35,238 nucleotides of DNA, taken from Candidatus Muproteobacteria bacterium (GTDB lineage Bacteria; Pseudomonadota; Gammaproteobacteria; Acidiferrobacterales; SPGG2). The stretch spans positions 1 through 35,238 of the forward strand of contig QKEI01000161.1 in NCBI GenBank assembly GCA_003251795.1. Direction: 5' to 3'. The notes under the pieces are model-generated. The model saw only the letters and a list, made by a program, of their open reading frames with translations. It was not told the origin of the DNA and ran no database searches. Shown here in pieces: positions 23,901 to 31,505 of the stretch (within the stretch, counting starts at the first letter, position 1; each line of letters starts with the position of its first letter). The position numbers were made by a program, and so were the translations under genes.

Positions 23901-24281
23901 ATGTCGCATTCAGCAAAATTACTGCTCACCATTGGCGGCGCTAATGCCGCGCTGGTGGTCATCCTTGGCGCTTTTGGCGCGCACGCGCTGAAGGCGCGGC
24001 TCGCGCCTGAAATGATGGCGACCTATCAGACAGCTATTCAGTACCACCTTTTTCACGGGGTGGGCCTGTTGATCATCGGTCTGTTGGCGCTATGGCTTCC
24101 TGCCTCCGTCTACCTGCGATGGGCTGGCTGGCTCATGCTCGCTGGAATCGTGCTGTTCTCGGGCAGTCTTTATCTGTTAAGCCTGGGTGGCGCGCGTTGG
24201 TTGGGCGCCATCACCCCCCTAGGCGGTACAGCGTTTATCGCCGCTTGGGCCTTATTCTGCCTTGGTGTGTTGAAGTCGTAA
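23901..24281 (+). CDS. DUF423 family small membrane protein
   Basis: This 126-residue protein has four membrane segments (about 5-24, 46-66, 70-91, 98-120). The DUF423 signature GAFGAHALKARLAPEMMATYQTAIQYHLFHGVGLL is complete near the start, and ITPLGGTAFIAAWALF near the end. YgdD of E. coli belongs here. The function is unknown. It is 27 bases after the exported hydrolase and likely in one operon with it. Confidence 0.88.
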   Translation: MSHSAKLLLTIGGANAALVVILGAFGAHALKARLAPEMMATYQTAIQYHLFHGVGLLIIGLLALWLPASVYLRWAGWLMLAGIVLFSGSLYLLSLGGARWLGAITPLGGTAFIAAWALFCLGVLKS

Positions 24282-24607
24282 TGCCCCCTTGCTTGGGTCG
24301 ACCCTATGCCTGCCCAGGGGTGGTGTCGCTGGGGCCGGCACCCATACCGCGCTGTTCGATTCCACGCCTGACGGCCGCGCGCCAAAATACCGCAAGCCAA
24401 CCCGCTTCTAACGCTCGCTGGCGCTCCAGGAAGTGCGGGCGACCTGTCTGCCGTCGGTCGATGGTGGATGGGGCGGTTAGCAGCGTTGTCGCACGCGACG
24501 TCGCGGGGCCTCGGGCGCGTTGCCACGGCATTGCCAAGTGACCTCGGGCACGTCGCGCCACCCGGGTGCATGGGGGATCGGGAGACTCCGGACCGCTCTG
24601 GTGGCGC

Positions 24608-24635
24608 TTGACGCAGTCGTAGAGGAGCCTATACT
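24608..24635 (+). promoter_or_regulatory. strong sigma70 promoter candidate upstream of the SET gene
   Basis: TTGACG (24608-24613) and TATACT (24630-24635) each match the consensus at five of six positions with a 16-base spacer. Transcription would begin near 24642, about 300 bases before the SET start at 24942, giving a long leader or a separate RNA. Confidence 0.5.
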
Positions 24636-24795
24636 TCGCGGCGAATCGTATGGAATTCGCGTTTAACGTGATCGCTCAGTGTCTCTCGCCCTGGTGGTGG
24701 CCGTATCGGCCATGCGGTCATGTCGCCGTTAGCATACCGACGTAGCTACTTGCGCCCGGCCTTGCATGACTCCCACGATACCGCCTGACCCTAGA

Positions 24796-24838
24796 TTGTT
24801 CCCGCTTACCGCGGGAACAACGGCATCCACAAATTTTT
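24796..24838 (+). terminator. perfect 10-bp hairpin with downstream T-run (terminator or attenuator)
   Basis: TTGTTCCCGC (24796-24805) and GCGGGAACAA (24811-24820) pair perfectly around a five-base loop TTACC. AAATTTTTC follows after a 10-base gap, longer than in a textbook terminator. Together with the promoter at 24608-24635 it would bound an RNA of about 180-200 bases. Alternatively the palindrome is a protein-binding operator for the SET gene. Confidence 0.45.
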
Positions 24839-24941
24839 CTCTTCGGAGCGTCTCAGCACCGATGTTTACGCGTGCTCGTTGCTTCCGTGCCAACCGGACT
24901 AACGATCACGGTGTCCTTGTTGAACCTATGGAGATAGACAG

Positions 24942-25595
24942 GTGATACATCCCCACTCAGAACTAAGAATGATCGATCAGAATATCGGATATGGCGTTTT
25001 TGCTACGAGCTTTATCCCGAAGGGTACGATTACGTACGTGAAGGATCCTTTGGAAATTGAGTTGTCGCAGACGTCATACGATTTGCTTGAGCCAGCCTAT
25101 CAGGTGATAGCCGACAAGTATTCCTATGTAGATGAGTATGGCACCAGAATAATAAGTTGGGATCACGCCAAGTATGTAAATCACTCGTGCGACTGCAATA
25201 CTATCAGCACCGGTTACGGGTTCGAGATCGCCATCAAGGATATAAAAGAAGGCGACGAGATCACCGATGAATATGGATTGTTCAATATGAAAGAGCAAAT
25301 GACGCTCAGCTGTGCTTGTCGGAATTGCAGAAAAGTACTAACTGCTTCCGATGTGGACGTTTACTACGCGGGATGGGACAGGAAAATTAGACGTGCACTC
25401 AGGGAATTAACGCATGTTACGCAGCCGTTGATCCCCTTTTTGGACAAGGCAACCTATGCCGCGTTGATGAAATTCATCAACGGTGAAAGCAAATATAAAT
25501 CAGTGTATTCGTTGAAGTACGTTCCGGACGTGGAGACGATACGCGAACCGGTATCCGTGGTCCCGATGTATTCCGCCGCCAATACCGTGGCTTGA
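24942..25595 (+). CDS. SET-domain protein (putative lysine methyltransferase)
   Basis: This 217-residue protein has a GTG start with GGAG eight to nine bases upstream (ATG 24969 is an alternative). SET landmarks run in order: SET-N GYGVFATSFIPKGTITY (16-32); WDHAKYVNHSCDCNT (73-87), with the cofactor motif NHSC at 80-83; the pseudoknot partner FEIAIKDIKEGDEITDEYG (94-112), with the catalytic-type tyrosine Y111; and a post-SET-like CACRNC (C124, C126, C129), which with C83 could bind zinc. SET enzymes methylate protein lysines with S-adenosylmethionine. About 90 residues follow that I do not recognise. Base composition is lower in GC (one 60-base line is 43%) than the flanking genes, and AGA/ATA codons occur, suggesting acquisition by transfer. 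No neighbour suggests the target protein. Confidence 0.85.
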   Translation: MIHPHSELRMIDQNIGYGVFATSFIPKGTITYVKDPLEIELSQTSYDLLEPAYQVIADKYSYVDEYGTRIISWDHAKYVNHSCDCNTISTGYGFEIAIKDIKEGDEITDEYGLFNMKEQMTLSCACRNCRKVLTASDVDVYYAGWDRKIRRALRELTHVTQPLIPFLDKATYAALMKFINGESKYKSVYSLKYVPDVETIREPVSVVPMYSAANTVA

Positions 25596-25646
25596 AGTGT
25601 GTGCTAACGTCGTTTTCGCACGACGACCTTCAAGCTCGCACCCGTA

Positions 25647-27968
25647 CTAGCGCCGATGCAGCGCCCTCCAGATGCGCTCTGCGCTAAGGGGCATGTCGAG
25701 GTGGGCAATGCCGTAATCACTGACGGCGTCGAGGACGGCGTTGACCACGGCTGGCGGTGCACCGACCGCACCCGCCTCACCCGCGCCTTTGATGCCGAGC
25801 GGATTGTTCTTGCACGGCACATCCTCGTTTAGCACGAGATCAATGGGAGGTACGTCATCGGCTCGGGGCAAGCCGTAGTCCATTAACGAGCCGGTGAGAA
25901 GCTGGCCATTGTGCTGGTCGTATACGCAGCGTTCGAGCAGTGCCTGACCAATGCCTTGGGCAACGCCGCCGTGGATCTGCCCGGCAAGCAATAGCGGGTT
26001 GACCACGGTGCCGAAGTCATCGGCCACGGTGTAGTGCATGACTTGTGTCGCACCCGTTTCGGGATCGATCTCAACCTCACACACGTGACAACCATTCGGA
26101 TAGGTGCGCAGGTTCGGGTTGAAGGTCTCAGACGCCGACAGCCCGGGTGTCTCGTCCTGCGGTAGATAACGTGGATCGAGCGCGGCGCCGGCGACCTCGG
26201 CGAGCGTAAGCCGCCGGTCTGTGCCGATTACCTCGAAACCGCCATTGTCAAAGCGGATATCGGCCACGGCGGTCTCGAGCACCTCCGCCGCGAAGCGTCG
26301 CCCTTTCTCAATCACCGCGTCGGTTGCCTGGGCGCACACTACACCACCCACCGGTAGTCCCCGCGAACCGCCGGTGCCGTTGCCGGTGGCGATCAGATCA
26401 GTATCACCTTGCACCACTCGTACCCGATCGATCGATACCCCGAGGCGGTCCGCAACAATTTGTGCCAGCGCAGTTTCATGTCCCTGTCCATTCGACTGAC
26501 TGCCAATCAATACCTCAATGCGACCGTCTCGGTCGACACGAACCTCAGCGGACTCGGATACCATGCCGCCACAGGCCTCGATGTAGTAAGCGATGCCGAT
26601 ACCACGCAAGCGGCCGTTAACGCGGGCAGCTTCCCGCCGGCCAAAGAACCCTTTCCAATCAGCTTGATCGAGCGCGATATCCAAGGTGTGAGCAAAAGCG
26701 CCCACGTCGTACTCCAGCTTCATGGGTGTGCGGTATGGCATCATCTCTGCCGAGATGAAATTGCGTTTGCGAATCTCCACCTGGCCTAGCCCGGTTTCTC
26801 GTGCCGCAGCGTCAACCATGCGTTCAAGCAGATATGCTGCTTCCGGACGGCCAGCACCGCGATAGGCGTCCACCGGTGCGGTGTTAGTGAATACTCCTGT
26901 CACCTCCGCGTGTACCGCGGAAAAGTTGTAGACCCCGGGAAGCATCATGGCGTAGAGGTCGGTAGGAATGTATGGCGCAAAGTTAGAGAGGTAAGCGCCC
27001 AGATTGGCGACAGTGCGCACACGTAATGCGAGGAAGTGTCCGTCAGCGTCAAGCGCGAGCTCTGCTTCAGATACATGATCTCGACCTTGAGTATCGGATA
27101 CGAAATCATCCGCTGAACGCTCACCATTCCACCTGACAGCACGGTTGAGGGCGCGCGCGGCGAACAGCACGAGCGCGTGTTCGGGGTAAAGAAAAATCTT
27201 CATACCGAAGCTGCCGCCGACATCTGGGGTGACCACACGGAAGCGATCTTTCGGCAGTTTGAAAATGTCATCGGCCAGCTGATCGCGCAGCATATGTGGT
27301 CCTTGCGAGGGTGTATGTAAGGTAAAACGTTCGCCGTCCCACTGACCAATGGCCGCGCGCGGTTCCAACGGATTGACGATAATGCGATTATTGACCAGTC
27401 GTTGTTTGACTACTCTAGCCGCACGTTCAAACGCGGCGTCGGTTTTACCGCGATCGCCTCTTTGCCAGCGAAAGCAAATATTGTCGGGCGCCTCTTGCCA
27501 GAGCGGCGGCGACTGCGCCGTCGACGCCATGGTCGTATCGACCACAGCGGGCAGCTCCTCGTAGTCGATCTCGATCAACTCGGCGGCATCATGAGCAGCA
27601 TCGACCGTCTCTGCCACAATCATAGCCACCGCTTCGCCCACGTGGCGCACTATGCCGTCGGCCAGTAACGGTCGTGGTGGCGTCACTAACGGCGTTCCAT
27701 CCGTCTGTTTCAGCGGAATGAGACAGGCAATCGTTCCGAGTCCCGCCGCTCGCACATTTTCCGCCGTGTAGACGGCGAGCACGCCGGGCGCTGCCCGGGC
27801 GGCGGTGCACTCGAGTGAGCGTATACGGGCGTGCGCGTGATGCGAGCGCAAGAAATAGGCCGGTGCCGCGTCTGTTATTTGGATGTCGTCGGTATAGCGG
27901 CCTGCGCCCGTCAGCAGTCGCAGATCCTCAACACGACGTACACCCTGGCCGATGCCAAATTGTCCCAT
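25647..27968 (-). CDS. molybdopterin-binding large subunit, xanthine dehydrogenase/CO dehydrogenase-like family (form II CoxL-like)
   Basis: This 773-residue protein has the usual length of the family's large subunit. It starts with GVRRVEDLRLLTGAGRYTDD (9-28), has the HVGEAVAMIVAE segment (109-120), the molybdopterin loop GGSFGMK (251-257), AYRGAGRPEA (368-377) and the catalytic base E731 in GIKGAGEAGAVG. AYRGAGR is the form II signature; true aerobic CO dehydrogenase has AYxCSFR, so CO oxidation is not indicated. The enzymes hydroxylate aldehydes, purines or aromatic heterocycles. The partner FAD (CoxM-like) and 2Fe-2S (CoxS-like) subunits are not in the window: flanking genes on both sides lie on the opposite strand. 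It must either use partners encoded elsewhere or be a decaying orphan. Confidence 0.9.
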   Translation of the reverse strand: MGQFGIGQGVRRVEDLRLLTGAGRYTDDIQITDAAPAYFLRSHHAHARIRSLECTAARAAPGVLAVYTAENVRAAGLGTIACLIPLKQTDGTPLVTPPRPLLADGIVRHVGEAVAMIVAETVDAAHDAAELIEIDYEELPAVVDTTMASTAQSPPLWQEAPDNICFRWQRGDRGKTDAAFERAARVVKQRLVNNRIIVNPLEPRAAIGQWDGERFTLHTPSQGPHMLRDQLADDIFKLPKDRFRVVTPDVGGSFGMKIFLYPEHALVLFAARALNRAVRWNGERSADDFVSDTQGRDHVSEAELALDADGHFLALRVRTVANLGAYLSNFAPYIPTDLYAMMLPGVYNFSAVHAEVTGVFTNTAPVDAYRGAGRPEAAYLLERMVDAAARETGLGQVEIRKRNFISAEMMPYRTPMKLEYDVGAFAHTLDIALDQADWKGFFGRREAARVNGRLRGIGIAYYIEACGGMVSESAEVRVDRDGRIEVLIGSQSNGQGHETALAQIVADRLGVSIDRVRVVQGDTDLIATGNGTGGSRGLPVGGVVCAQATDAVIEKGRRFAAEVLETAVADIRFDNGGFEVIGTDRRLTLAEVAGAALDPRYLPQDETPGLSASETFNPNLRTYPNGCHVCEVEIDPETGATQVMHYTVADDFGTVVNPLLLAGQIHGGVAQGIGQALLERCVYDQHNGQLLTGSLMDYGLPRADDVPPIDLVLNEDVPCKNNPLGIKGAGEAGAVGAPPAVVNAVLDAVSDYGIAHLDMPLSAERIWRALHRR

Positions 27969-28045
27969 GTTCCAACTAGCTCGTATGTCCAGTCACGTCG
28001 AGTCGAACCCAGCGGCGACCACGAGGCGCACAGCGGATACCCAGG

Positions 28046-28594
28046 ATGTGCTTGCCAGGGAGCGCGAAAACAGACATTCTATTTTTGTCCTGTGCCGCTG
28101 GTAACGCGACGTTGCTATACACTCTCAAAAGTAGACGTCGTAACCCAATTCGGACTTGGGTTGTCGTCTTGTTGTTGGTGGCTTGCTCCGATAACAGCAA
28201 CAAACCTTACGTCGAGTTTATCGGCGGCGGGTTTATTTTCAACTACCGCCTAGCCGAGGCCGACTACGGCTTTGTCGTGAAGCCCATACGGCGCATACCT
28301 ACAGGCACCATCCTGGAAGCACAGTTCGAGAACCCAAGCGGGGGTGAACCGATTGTTGTTCGCGATACCGCGAAATTCGGACGTCTGCAGTATGTTTTTC
28401 GCACTCCACCGGTGCACGGGGTGAAGGCCAACCACGATTACCAAGTGCACTTGCGCTTGTTGGATCCGGCTGACAAGCACGTGATCGCAAGCTACAGCAG
28501 GACCTTTCGCTCCGATGTCGACCAATCGATCCTGCCGGAACACCCCCCTGTGGTCGGACCCGGTTATCAGCGGGCGCCACCGAGGGGCGGTTGA
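28046..28594 (+). CDS. probable lipoprotein, unknown function
   Basis: The open frame has 182 residues from ATG 28046, but the true start is uncertain. A later start such as TTG 28112 would give a compact lipoprotein signal (basic RRRNPIRT, hydrophobic WVVVLLLVAC) with lipobox LVAC. The mature part begins SDNSNKPYVEFIGGGFIFNYRLAEADYGFVVKP and continues with strand-rich segments (IPTGTILEAQFENPSGG, RLQYVFRTPPVHGVKANHDYQVHLRLLD), ending in a proline-rich tail. This suggests an immunoglobulin-like beta domain. I do not recognise a family. It is divergent from the molybdopterin subunit gene, and no clear ribosome site was seen for any start. Confidence 0.6.
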   Translation: MCLPGSAKTDILFLSCAAGNATLLYTLKSRRRNPIRTWVVVLLLVACSDNSNKPYVEFIGGGFIFNYRLAEADYGFVVKPIRRIPTGTILEAQFENPSGGEPIVVRDTAKFGRLQYVFRTPPVHGVKANHDYQVHLRLLDPADKHVIASYSRTFRSDVDQSILPEHPPVVGPGYQRAPPRGG

Positions 28595-28806
28595 GTGGGC
28601 CGTTTGCGTCCCCGTCAGGGGTCAGGTCGTCGGTCTCCCATGAATGCGAACGAATGTTGTGCGCGCATTCGCAGGCGGGCGGAACCAACTTACCAGAATG
28701 AGCCAGATCGGCGCGTCGCGGTTGCCGATGGCGGTACAACATGCGTGGATCATGAGCCGATGGCTACGATAGGATGTAGCTCTTCGTTTGCCCGGAGGAC
28801 GCAACC
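28595..28806. other. 212-base intergenic region with two small hairpins
   Basis: CCCCGTCAGGGG (28610-28621) just after the lipoprotein stop may help end its transcript but has no T-run. GAATGCG (28642-28648) and CGCATTC (28664-28670) form a seven-pair stem. No gene or convincing promoter was seen. GGAGG (about 28795-28799) is the ribosome site of the next gene. Confidence 0.35.
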
Positions 28807-29769
28807 ATGCAGCTAATAAGCGTTGCGCTCGTCGCTATGTTGACGCTCGCTAGCACGACAGCGCGTGCCAATGAGCCGCGTGTGCAGGAGTATGCGGTGC
28901 CAAACGGCTCGCATCCGCACGACGTCGCGCCTGCGCGCGACGGCGGAGTGTGGTATACAGCGCAGCAGTCGGGCGAGCTTGGCTATCTCGATGTCAAAAC
29001 CGGTAATACCCGGCACATCGCGCTGGGGAAAAACTCCGCGCCGCACGGCGTGATCGTTGGGCCCGACGGCGCGCCCTGGATCACCGATAGCGGTCAGAAC
29101 GCTATAGTGCGGGTCGATCCGCAGACACACGAGGTGCAGGTGTTTCCGCTGCCGAAGGGAACGCCTTCGACCAATCTCAATACCGCCACCTTTGATAGCC
29201 GCGGCGTGCTCTGGTTCACCGGGCAGAGCGGCTACTATGGTCGGCTCGACCCGAAGAGCAGCAAGGTACAGGTGTTTGAGGCACCGCGTGGGCGCGGCCC
29301 GTACGGCATTTGCACCGCCCCGGACGGCAGCGTTTATTACGCGTCCCTCGCCGGCAGTCACATTGCTCGCATCGATACCGAGAGCGGCAAGGCAACCGTG
29401 TTCGAGCCACCGACACCCAATCAGGGCGCGCGCCGTGTTTGGGCGGACTCGAAGGGACGCATTTGGGTGAGCGAATGGCATGTTGGGCAGGTCGGTGTTT
29501 ACGATCCATCCAACGGTCAGTGGCGCGAATTCAAACTGCCCGGCGTAGGTCCACGCGCCTACGCCGTGTTTGTCGATAATAGGGACATGGTCTGGCTGAG
29601 CGATTTTGGTGCCAACGCTATGGTCCGCTTTGACCCCAAGAGCGAGCAGTTTAGCGTCTTCGAGTTAGCGAGCAAGGGAGCGCAGGTGCGCCAGATCCTC
29701 GGCAGACCGGGAGAGGTCTGGGGGGCGGAGTCGGGAACCGATAAGCTTGTGGTCGTTCGAGTTCCGTAA
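28807..29769 (+). CDS. exported Vgb-like (virginiamycin B lyase-like) beta-propeller protein
   Basis: This 320-residue protein has GGAGG close to the ATG. Residues 1-21 form a signal peptide (MQLISVALVAMLTLASTTARA). The rest is a run of about seven blades with the Vgb pattern: HDVAPARDGGVWYTAQQSGELGYLD, HGVIVGPDGAPWITDSGQNAIVRVD, NTATFDSRGVLWFTGQSGYYGRLD, YGICTAPDGSVYYASLAGSHIARID, RRVWADSKGRIWVSEWHVGQVGVYD and YAVFVDNRDMVWLSDFGANAMVRFD. Most members of this large family are not antibiotic lyases; they are periplasmic binding or catalytic propellers. The signal peptide argues against streptogramin inactivation in the cytoplasm. The decayed dehydrogenase follows directly. Confidence 0.87.
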   Translation: MQLISVALVAMLTLASTTARANEPRVQEYAVPNGSHPHDVAPARDGGVWYTAQQSGELGYLDVKTGNTRHIALGKNSAPHGVIVGPDGAPWITDSGQNAIVRVDPQTHEVQVFPLPKGTPSTNLNTATFDSRGVLWFTGQSGYYGRLDPKSSKVQVFEAPRGRGPYGICTAPDGSVYYASLAGSHIARIDTESGKATVFEPPTPNQGARRVWADSKGRIWVSEWHVGQVGVYDPSNGQWREFKLPGVGPRAYAVFVDNRDMVWLSDFGANAMVRFDPKSEQFSVFELASKGAQVRQILGRPGEVWGAESGTDKLVVVRVP

Positions 29770-29782
29770 AAATTGTGATCAC

Positions 29783-30014
29783 ATGGATAAGCCACGCATC
29801 CTGTTGTGGCTCGACGACGTCGAGGCCCCGAGAAGAGTCGTTGCCGTGCGAGCACTCCTTTTGGACAACCGAGGGGGTCACCGTGCTGCTGCACATCGGC
29901 GGACTACACCCGGCGCGCGACGAGATCGTTGCCGAGCTGTTCGTCGACAACGTCAAGCATTTTCTCAAGGGGCTACCGCTGCGGGCGTTAGTTGATTGCG
30001 CGCGCGGCTATTGA
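29783..30014 (+). pseudogene. remnant of a D-isomer-specific 2-hydroxyacid dehydrogenase (large internal deletion)
   Basis: The stretch from about 29832 to the stop at 30014 reads ESLPCEHSFW, GVTVLLHIGGLHPARDEI and VAELFVDNVKHFLKGLPLRALVDCARGY. This is the C-terminal end of a D-2-hydroxyacid dehydrogenase (intact relatives: EPLP..HPFW, VTPHIGG, ELF..N..R.L.G.PL...VD..RGY), including the catalytic histidine of the PHIGG motif, though the proline before it is Leu. In a different frame, ATG 29783 begins MDKPRILLWLDD, which looks like such an enzyme's N-terminus. Nearly all of the NAD-binding domain (roughly 200-250 codons) between them is missing. The gene is therefore dead. It lies 14 bases after the propeller gene. 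Confidence 0.7.
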
Positions 30015-30053
30015 GAGGTTAACCGCAAGCCGTTATACATTCGGTTGGACGAT

Positions 30054-30755
30054 ATGAACAAGAGCAACACCAAGAGCACCCACGCATGCCAGATCTGCGG
30101 CGAGCAACGCGTAGCTCGATTACGACCAGCAATCGTTGTGCGGCCACCGGTCGCCGAGCTGATAAGAGATGAAATAGGACACTGGTCGGAGAATGGCTGG
30201 ATCTGCCTCGACGACCTGCAGAAATACCGGCACAAGTACGTACAGCAACTGGTGCAGACCGAGAAGGGCGAGTTGACGACGCTCGAGCAAGAGGTAATCG
30301 ACAGCCTAAAGGAGCACGAGATCCTGACACGCAATCCGGAAGAGGAGTTTGAGGCGGCAGCGACATTGGGTCAGCGGATGGCGGATCGTATCGCCGATTT
30401 CGGCGGCAGCTGGCCGTTCATAGCTATTTTCGCCGTGGTGCTTTTCTCGTGGATGTTCGTTAATTCCTCGGTGCTTATAGCCCGTCCGTTCGATCCGTAT
30501 CCGTACATACTCCTCAATCTCGTATTGTCTTGCCTGGCGGCTATTCAGGCACCGGTGATCATGATGAGTCAGAACCGCCAGGAGGCACGCGATCGTCTGC
30601 ATGCGCTACACGACTACCAGGTGAATCTAAAGGCGGAGCTGGAAATTCGCCACCTGCATCAGAAGATCGACCATATGTTATTGCACCAATGGGAACGGTT
30701 AGCCGAGATCCAGGAGATTCAAATGGAGCTAATAAACGAGATACGGCGCAAGTAG
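30054..30755 (+). CDS. DUF1003 family membrane protein with N-terminal zinc-ribbon-like motif
   Basis: ATG 30054 gives 233 residues (TTG 30045 is an alternative start three codons earlier). The N-terminal part has CQIC (C12, C15) and, after about 35 residues, WICLDDLQKYRH (C51, H60), possible zinc ligands. A helical linker follows. The DUF1003 core comprises RMADRIADFGGSWPFIAIF (108-126), two membrane segments (about 119-142 and 149-171), FDPYPYILLNLVLSCLAAIQAPVIMMSQNRQEARDR and a cytoplasmic coiled-coil-like tail (LHQKIDHMLLHQWERLAEIQEIQME). The family is widespread and its function is unknown. The methyltransferase gene follows 62 bases later. Confidence 0.85.
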   Translation: MNKSNTKSTHACQICGEQRVARLRPAIVVRPPVAELIRDEIGHWSENGWICLDDLQKYRHKYVQQLVQTEKGELTTLEQEVIDSLKEHEILTRNPEEEFEAAATLGQRMADRIADFGGSWPFIAIFAVVLFSWMFVNSSVLIARPFDPYPYILLNLVLSCLAAIQAPVIMMSQNRQEARDRLHALHDYQVNLKAELEIRHLHQKIDHMLLHQWERLAEIQEIQMELINEIRRK

Positions 30756-30817
30756 GGTGCGCGCGCGCCACGATGGGCGCGGCTGCGCTCGGACGCAACC
30801 GAATTTCAAGAGGTGTA

Positions 30818-31426
30818 ATGAGCCGTAAGCAACACTGGGAAGGCATCTATCGGACAAAGGAGCCCGCTCAGCTCAGCTGGTTCGAGCCGCAGCCAATGGT
30901 GTCGTTGCGTTTTATCGAAGCAGCAGCACTTGTACGAGGCGCGCGTATCCTCGATGTAGGAGGTGGCACATCGACGTTGGTCGACTCGCTGCTTGAGCGT
31001 GGCTACCATCCAGGTGTGCTCGATATATCAGCGGCTGCGGTTGGCGTGAGCCAAGCGCGCCTGGGGGACCGTGCGGCGCAGGTTGAGTGGTTCGTTGGCG
31101 ACGTGACGGAGTTTCACTCACCTCATGCGTGGGATCTTTGGCACGATCGCGCGGTATTTCACTTTCTCACCGAGGAGACTGAACAGTTGGCGTACAAAGA
31201 GGTGCTCTTGCGGACACTCGACGAAAGCGGACAGGTCGTCCTTGGCACCTTTGGGCCGCAGGGACCGCTGAAATGCAGCGGCCTCGATGTTTGTCGTTAC
31301 GGTATAGCCTCGTTGGGGGAGCGTCTAGGCGATGGCTTCAGGCTACTACAGCACGAATTGGTAGAGCACGTCACGCCGCAGGGTGTCACCCAGCAATTCC
31401 TTTTCTGTCGGTTTCAGCGTGTTTGA
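30818..31426 (+). CDS. class I SAM-dependent methyltransferase
   Basis: The start at ATG 30818 is supported by AGAGG five bases upstream and gives 202 residues; an open frame extends back into the previous gene but is not needed. The N-terminus HWEGIYRTKEPAQLSWFEPQPMVSLRFIE is typical of small-molecule methyltransferases related to the thiopurine/tellurite-resistance-like group. Motif I is ILDVGGGTSTLVDSLLERGY (44-63), the acidic residue for the ribose is D69 in GVLDIS, and the FVGDVTEF segment is at 92-99. WDLWHDRAVFHFLTEE (motif IV region) completes the site. The substrate is unknown. It is convergent with the sulfur operon. Confidence 0.85.
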   Translation: MSRKQHWEGIYRTKEPAQLSWFEPQPMVSLRFIEAAALVRGARILDVGGGTSTLVDSLLERGYHPGVLDISAAAVGVSQARLGDRAAQVEWFVGDVTEFHSPHAWDLWHDRAVFHFLTEETEQLAYKEVLLRTLDESGQVVLGTFGPQGPLKCSGLDVCRYGIASLGERLGDGFRLLQHELVEHVTPQGVTQQFLFCRFQRV

Positions 31427-31505
31427 CAGGCCGCGCGACAAACTAATCCTGCCGGCCCTTAGAAAGGGCGCAATACTAACACTTCGGCGACTTCGTTAGT
31501 GCCGA

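Larger units (their letters stand above)
24282..24941. other. 660-base region without a convincing gene, with promoter and hairpins
   Basis: Open frames here have arginine/proline-rich compositions typical of non-coding GC-rich DNA and no recognisable domain. A palindrome GGGTCGACCC near 24295 lies just after the DUF423 stop. A good promoter (24608-24635), a stem TGGCCG/CGGCCA (24698-24712) and a perfect 10-pair stem (24796-24820) followed by a T-run are described separately. The region is either a long 5' leader of the SET gene, a small-RNA locus, or both. Confidence 0.5.

Noticed and set aside
24170-24571. Possible gene in the 660-base gap (both strands have open frames of 85-150 codons)
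   Set aside because: Products are proline/arginine-rich without recognisable domains, overlap the DUF423 end, and lack good ribosome sites; the region is treated as non-coding.
25647-27968. Aerobic CO dehydrogenase (CoxL form I)
   Set aside because: The active-site loop reads AYRGAGR, not AYxCSFR, and CoxM/CoxS genes are absent.
28807-29769. Streptogramin (virginiamycin B) resistance lyase
   Set aside because: The propeller has a signal peptide and no resistance context; most Vgb-like proteins are not lyases of antibiotics.
31440-31505. ACTAAC/GTTAGT inverted repeat between convergent genes as a terminator
   Set aside because: The stem has only six pairs with a 14-base loop and no T-run.
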